From contig JAGLML010000063.1 of NCBI GenBank assembly GCA_023140035.1, forward strand, positions 1 through 6,486: a stretch of 6,486 nucleotides of DNA. The letters are read 5' to 3'. Positions 6,004 through 6,486 of this stretch are shown here, piece by piece. The notes under the pieces are model-generated. The model made no database searches, was not told the DNA's origin, and worked only from the letters and a program-made list of their open reading frames with translations. The translations under genes and the position numbers were made by a program. The DNA comes from Thermoplasmatales archaeon (GTDB taxonomy: Archaea > Thermoplasmatota > E2 > DHVEG-1). The first letter of the stretch is position 1. Each line of letters begins with the position of its first letter.

Positions 6004-6039
6004 TTACCATTATGTTTGTATTTTGTCTATGAATGGTAA
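6004..6039. repeat. 8-base perfect inverted repeat upstream of the right-end gene
   Basis: TTACCATT (6004-6011) and AATGGTAA (6032-6039) are perfect reverse complements 20 bases apart. They lie 48-83 bases ahead of ATG 6087 and directly upstream of its likely TATA box. The spacing suits two half-sites on neighbouring faces of the helix, or a weak RNA hairpin. Confidence 0.35.
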
Positions 6040-6055
6040 TTAAGCATAGCAAATG

Positions 6056-6064
6056 TTTTTAATA
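6056..6064 (+). promoter_or_regulatory. Likely TATA box of the right-end gene
   Basis: TTTTTAATA is centred 27 bases before ATG 6087, as expected for a leaderless archaeal transcript. No ribosome binding site precedes the ATG, which agrees. A better-looking TATAAATA at 6076-6083 is too close to the ATG to serve this start. Confidence 0.45.
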
Positions 6065-6086
6065 TGCATATCCTTATAAATATTTG

Positions 6087-6486
6087 ATGAATAAAGCATT
6101 TGTTGTCTCACTAGCCATATTATTCATTTCTCTCAATATCGCTAATGCAGTGAGCATTTCTGTTGAAAAGCATGATTTTCAGACTGCAGATGTGCTGTCA
6201 AATTTAATATCTGTTCGAAATCCTATAGAAGATGTTATTGTAATTCCGGATAACAATCCGTTATTTGGTATCATTGGCTCTTACATCTCATGCTGGTATG
6301 ACACAATTGAATCAACTGGATTAAAACCAATGCTTGTTCAGCACGAGGGATACCTGACAAATCATCAAGAGATGTTCATTGACAATTACTTGGATTCAGG
6401 AAATAGTTCGATTTTAGTTTTAGGGAAGCATTTGCATACGGCATATAACATCACAGAGATGTTAGGTTTACCACCGGGAGTTGCTA
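6087..6486 (+). CDS. Secreted protein, N-terminal 133 residues (partial, cut by window edge)
   Basis: From ATG 6087 a frame runs open to the window end. Residues 1-21 (MNKAFVVSLAILFISLNIANA) form a clear signal peptide with an A-x-A-type cleavage site, so the mature protein starts near VSISVEK. The visible part alternates beta strands and helices: VIVIPDNNPLFGIIGSYI, then LKPMLVQHE, a helix with FIDNYLDSG, and SSILVLGKHLHTAYNITEML. This order resembles one repeat of the cell wall-binding repeat 2 family (strand, glycine-rich turn, then a "vvGG...vs..v...l" segment), but the match is by pattern only. No catalytic motif is visible. It is divergent from the FG-GAP gene, with the short remnant at 5856-5974 between them. 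The start is the first ATG after the TATA-like box and fits a leaderless message. Confidence 0.75.
   Translation, partial: MNKAFVVSLAILFISLNIANAVSISVEKHDFQTADVLSNLISVRNPIEDVIVIPDNNPLFGIIGSYISCWYDTIESTGLKPMLVQHEGYLTNHQEMFIDNYLDSGNSSILVLGKHLHTAYNITEMLGLPPGVA

Noticed and set aside
6076..6083. TATAAATA as the promoter of the right-end gene
   Set aside because: It ends 3 bases before the ATG, so transcription would start inside the coding region and remove the signal peptide start.

Overview
The window looks like archaeal DNA, most likely from an uncultured Thermoplasmatota-type euryarchaeon (marine benthic group D-like). The clearest marker is an NMD3 homologue, a ribosome-assembly protein known only from archaea and eukaryotes. 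Other support comes from AT-rich DNA, archaeal TATA-like boxes about 25 bases ahead of apparently leaderless genes, GGAGG-type ribosome binding sites on other genes, and a secreted FG-GAP/PKD protein of the kind common in these lineages. The lineage is an inference; the archaeal origin is well supported.

Left half (1-3063, minus strand): one apparent operon read right to left. It holds a secreted caspase-family (C14) protease with its His/Cys pair (2088-3032), a ten-helix EamA/DMT transporter (1154-2071), NMD3 (91-1137), and the first 16 codons of a further gene cut by the window edge (1-50). The gaps are 16, 16 and 40 bases. A TATA-like box lies 24-31 bases ahead of the caspase start. The caspase has an unusual hydrophobic segment inserted just before its conserved C-terminal tail.

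Middle (about 3064-3698): no large gene. On the plus strand there is a group of very short coding-like frames: a 22-codon open tail, a 39-aa ORF and a 26-aa ORF, two of them placed behind ribosome-binding-site-like sequence. They are followed by a region that can fold into a three-stem structure. These could be genuine small proteins or the remains of decayed genes.

Right half: a large secreted beta-propeller protein with eight FG-GAP repeats, a PKD domain and a C-terminal beta domain (3699-5753, minus). It has a good ribosome binding site and a promoter containing a tandem 10-base TATA repeat. The 333-base intergenic stretch after it carries a short frameshifted coding remnant (5856-5974) and an 8-base inverted repeat. 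The window ends in the first 133 codons of another secreted protein on the plus strand (6087-6486). No RNA genes, CRISPR arrays or insertion sequences were recognised.

Three of the five larger genes encode exported proteins, so cell-surface and extracellular work dominates. Nothing in the sequence ties them into one pathway. The link of a caspase, a transporter and a ribosome factor may be no more than shared transcription.
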